Source: Thiotrichales bacterium (GTDB lineage Bacteria > Pseudomonadota > Gammaproteobacteria > Thiomicrospirales > Thiomicrospiraceae). Taken from it: a stretch of DNA of 64,000 nucleotides. Within the stretch, counting starts at the first letter, position 1; each line of letters starts with the position of its first letter. The notes beneath the pieces are model-generated. The model made no database searches. It was not told the DNA's origin and worked only from the letters and a program-made list of their open reading frames with translations. Shown here piece after piece: positions 63,375 to 64,000 of this stretch. The stretch spans positions 35,456 to 99,455 of the forward strand of contig JAFGUG010000099.1 in assembly GCA_016938655.1 (NCBI GenBank), given 5' to 3'. The position numbers were made by a program, and so were the translations under genes.

Positions 63375-63713
63375 TCATTCCACTAAATAATCCATCAGAT
63401 TGATATATAACTTTTCTAAAACTTTAATATTGTATTCCGTTACTTCGTGGTCACAGTCAAGACATTCCAAAGCGGCCTTATTCAATTTCCACAAGCGTTT
63501 ACAGGTTTCGATACTCACTCTTAATTCATAAGGGGTTGGATTGCCTACTTCGGCCCAATCTTTTGGCAGCATGTCGACTTCGCGTGCAAACCCTCGTATA
63601 TCAACCACTTTATTAGAAGCATCTGCCCGAGGTTTAACATGTGCATGTTGACGCTGACTGGCAGGAAGATAATCATTGATCGATGTCGGGGTGTAATCTT
63701 TAGCAATAGGCAT
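63375..63713 (-). CDS. Unknown 112-aa protein
   Basis: I do not recognise the family. The protein starts MPIAKDYTPTSIN, with AAGGAG 8 nt upstream, in preference to an ATG six codons earlier. The N-terminal half is polar and probably disordered; the C-terminal half is helical (ELRVSIETCKRLWKLNKAAL, EYNIKVLEKLYINLMDYL) with an isolated CLDCDH that could bind metal with other residues. It has its own terminator. The 264-nt gap to the tRNA end shows no gene. Confidence 0.65.
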   Translation of the reverse strand: MPIAKDYTPTSINDYLPASQRQHAHVKPRADASNKVVDIRGFAREVDMLPKDWAEVGNPTPYELRVSIETCKRLWKLNKAALECLDCDHEVTEYNIKVLEKLYINLMDYLVE

Positions 63714-63977
63714 AATGTGACTCCTTAACAAACCAATTTAAAATTCAAATAATGCAAAACTCCTGTGTATAAACGTTGAATATAAAAAGCGGACTGCACC
63801 AAATTAGAATAATTTAGAGCTACTTTAAAGGGGACAAAGCGAGAAAAATGCCAACTGGGGAAATCAATTCGATGAAACAAGATGTACGTGGCTGAAAAAT
63901 GCTGCTAAAAGTGAGGTTGTCACAGATTAAAATCAACATAAGCTCAGAACTTAATGTTTCGATTTTAAATAAGAAAA

Positions 63978-64000
63978 TGGTCGGAATGACAGGATTTGAA
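63978..64000 (-). tRNA. tRNA-Pro, 3' end only (cut by window edge)
   Basis: Read on the minus strand the last 23 bases give the T loop TTCAAAT, T-stem half, acceptor strand CATTCCG, discriminator A and an encoded CCA. An acceptor with G72 and A73, implying C1-G72, is the identity set of bacterial tRNA-Pro, and the sequence fits gammaproteobacterial tRNA-Pro. The anticodon lies outside the window. Confidence 0.75.

Noticed and set aside
63714..63977. A gene in the last 264 nt before the tRNA
   Set aside because: No frame with a start signal and credible composition was found on either strand.
1..64000. CRISPR array or cas genes
   Set aside because: No regularly spaced direct repeats of 25-40 bp with unique spacers and no Cas-like proteins were seen. 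The iterated palindrome is short and irregularly spaced.
1..64000. Insertion sequence or prophage
   Set aside because: No transposase, integrase or phage structural protein was recognised. The GGGGTCAGGT motif alone is not evidence of an element.

Overview
The window comes from a chemolithoautotrophic, probably marine sulfur-oxidising gammaproteobacterium of the Thiomicrospira / Thiomicrorhabdus / Hydrogenovibrio group. The evidence is a form II RubisCO gene (cbbM) with a LysR regulator (cbbR) and its own CbbQ/CbbO activase pair, a secreted alpha-carbonic anhydrase, a SulP anion transporter of the type linked to bicarbonate uptake in these bacteria, gammaproteobacterial gene orders (asd-truA-trpF-trpB-trpA-accD-folC-dedD-purF; tesA-ybbA-ybbP) and a moderate G+C content. 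No phage, insertion sequence, rRNA or CRISPR array was seen. Most of the window is ordinary chromosome.

Layout. 1-12.8 kb (minus strand): purF (cut by the window edge), a SPOR protein, folC, accD, trpA, trpB, trpF, truA, asd, then a bactofilin/M23 peptidase pair whose reading frames overlap by 100 nt, then leuB, leuD and leuC. 12.9-14.8 kb (plus): queE and rlmD. 15.0-19.0 kb (plus): a four-gene metal ABC importer of TroABCD type, whose first permease carries a C-terminal DtxR-like domain. 19.1-25.0 kb (minus): HAD phosphatase, BFD-type [2Fe-2S] protein and PilZ protein, then a membrane polyferredoxin behind a TonB-dependent receptor. 25.1-32.5 kb (minus): a six-gene operon joining predicted glucosylglycerate synthesis and phosphorolysis (gpgP, gpgS, GH13 phosphorylase) to a circularly permuted ATP-grasp, an alpha-E protein and a zinc-ribbon metallopeptidase. 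32.8-36.5 kb: Cache-GGDEF cyclase, SulP transporter and a tiny membrane protein. 36.6-38.0 kb: a YefM/YoeB toxin-antitoxin module between a decayed and an intact copy of ppnP. 38.2-44.7 kb (minus): the cbbR-cbbM-cbbQ-cbbO carbon-fixation locus with an unknown 145-aa protein. 44.9-54.2 kb: metY, a small membrane protein, gloA, an MFS transporter, aroC, a thioesterase, YceI/cytochrome b561, alpha-carbonic anhydrase, prmB and mog. 54.2-64 kb: lon behind a heat-shock-like promoter, Hpt and HDOD proteins, tesA divergent from and overlapping ybbA-ybbP, a small basic protein, a DUF3087-like protein, an unknown protein and the 3' end of a tRNA-Pro.

How the genes work together. CbbM fixes CO2. CbbQ and CbbO would remove inhibitory sugar phosphates from it, and CbbR has a good candidate operator and promoter just upstream of cbbM. 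Carbonic anhydrase and SulP plausibly help supply inorganic carbon. The glucosylglycerate genes suggest a nitrogen-free compatible solute for salt stress.

The most striking sequence-level signal is a short palindrome, CAGGCCTG (usually GCAGGCCTGC). I found 28 exact copies by eye plus several one-base variants, on all parts of the window, inside genes and between them. Under random expectation about one copy or fewer is expected. Intergenic copies sit just after stop codons, usually inside longer dyads that look like terminators. This resembles highly iterated palindromes or DNA-uptake-type repeats, and I do not know a description of this one.
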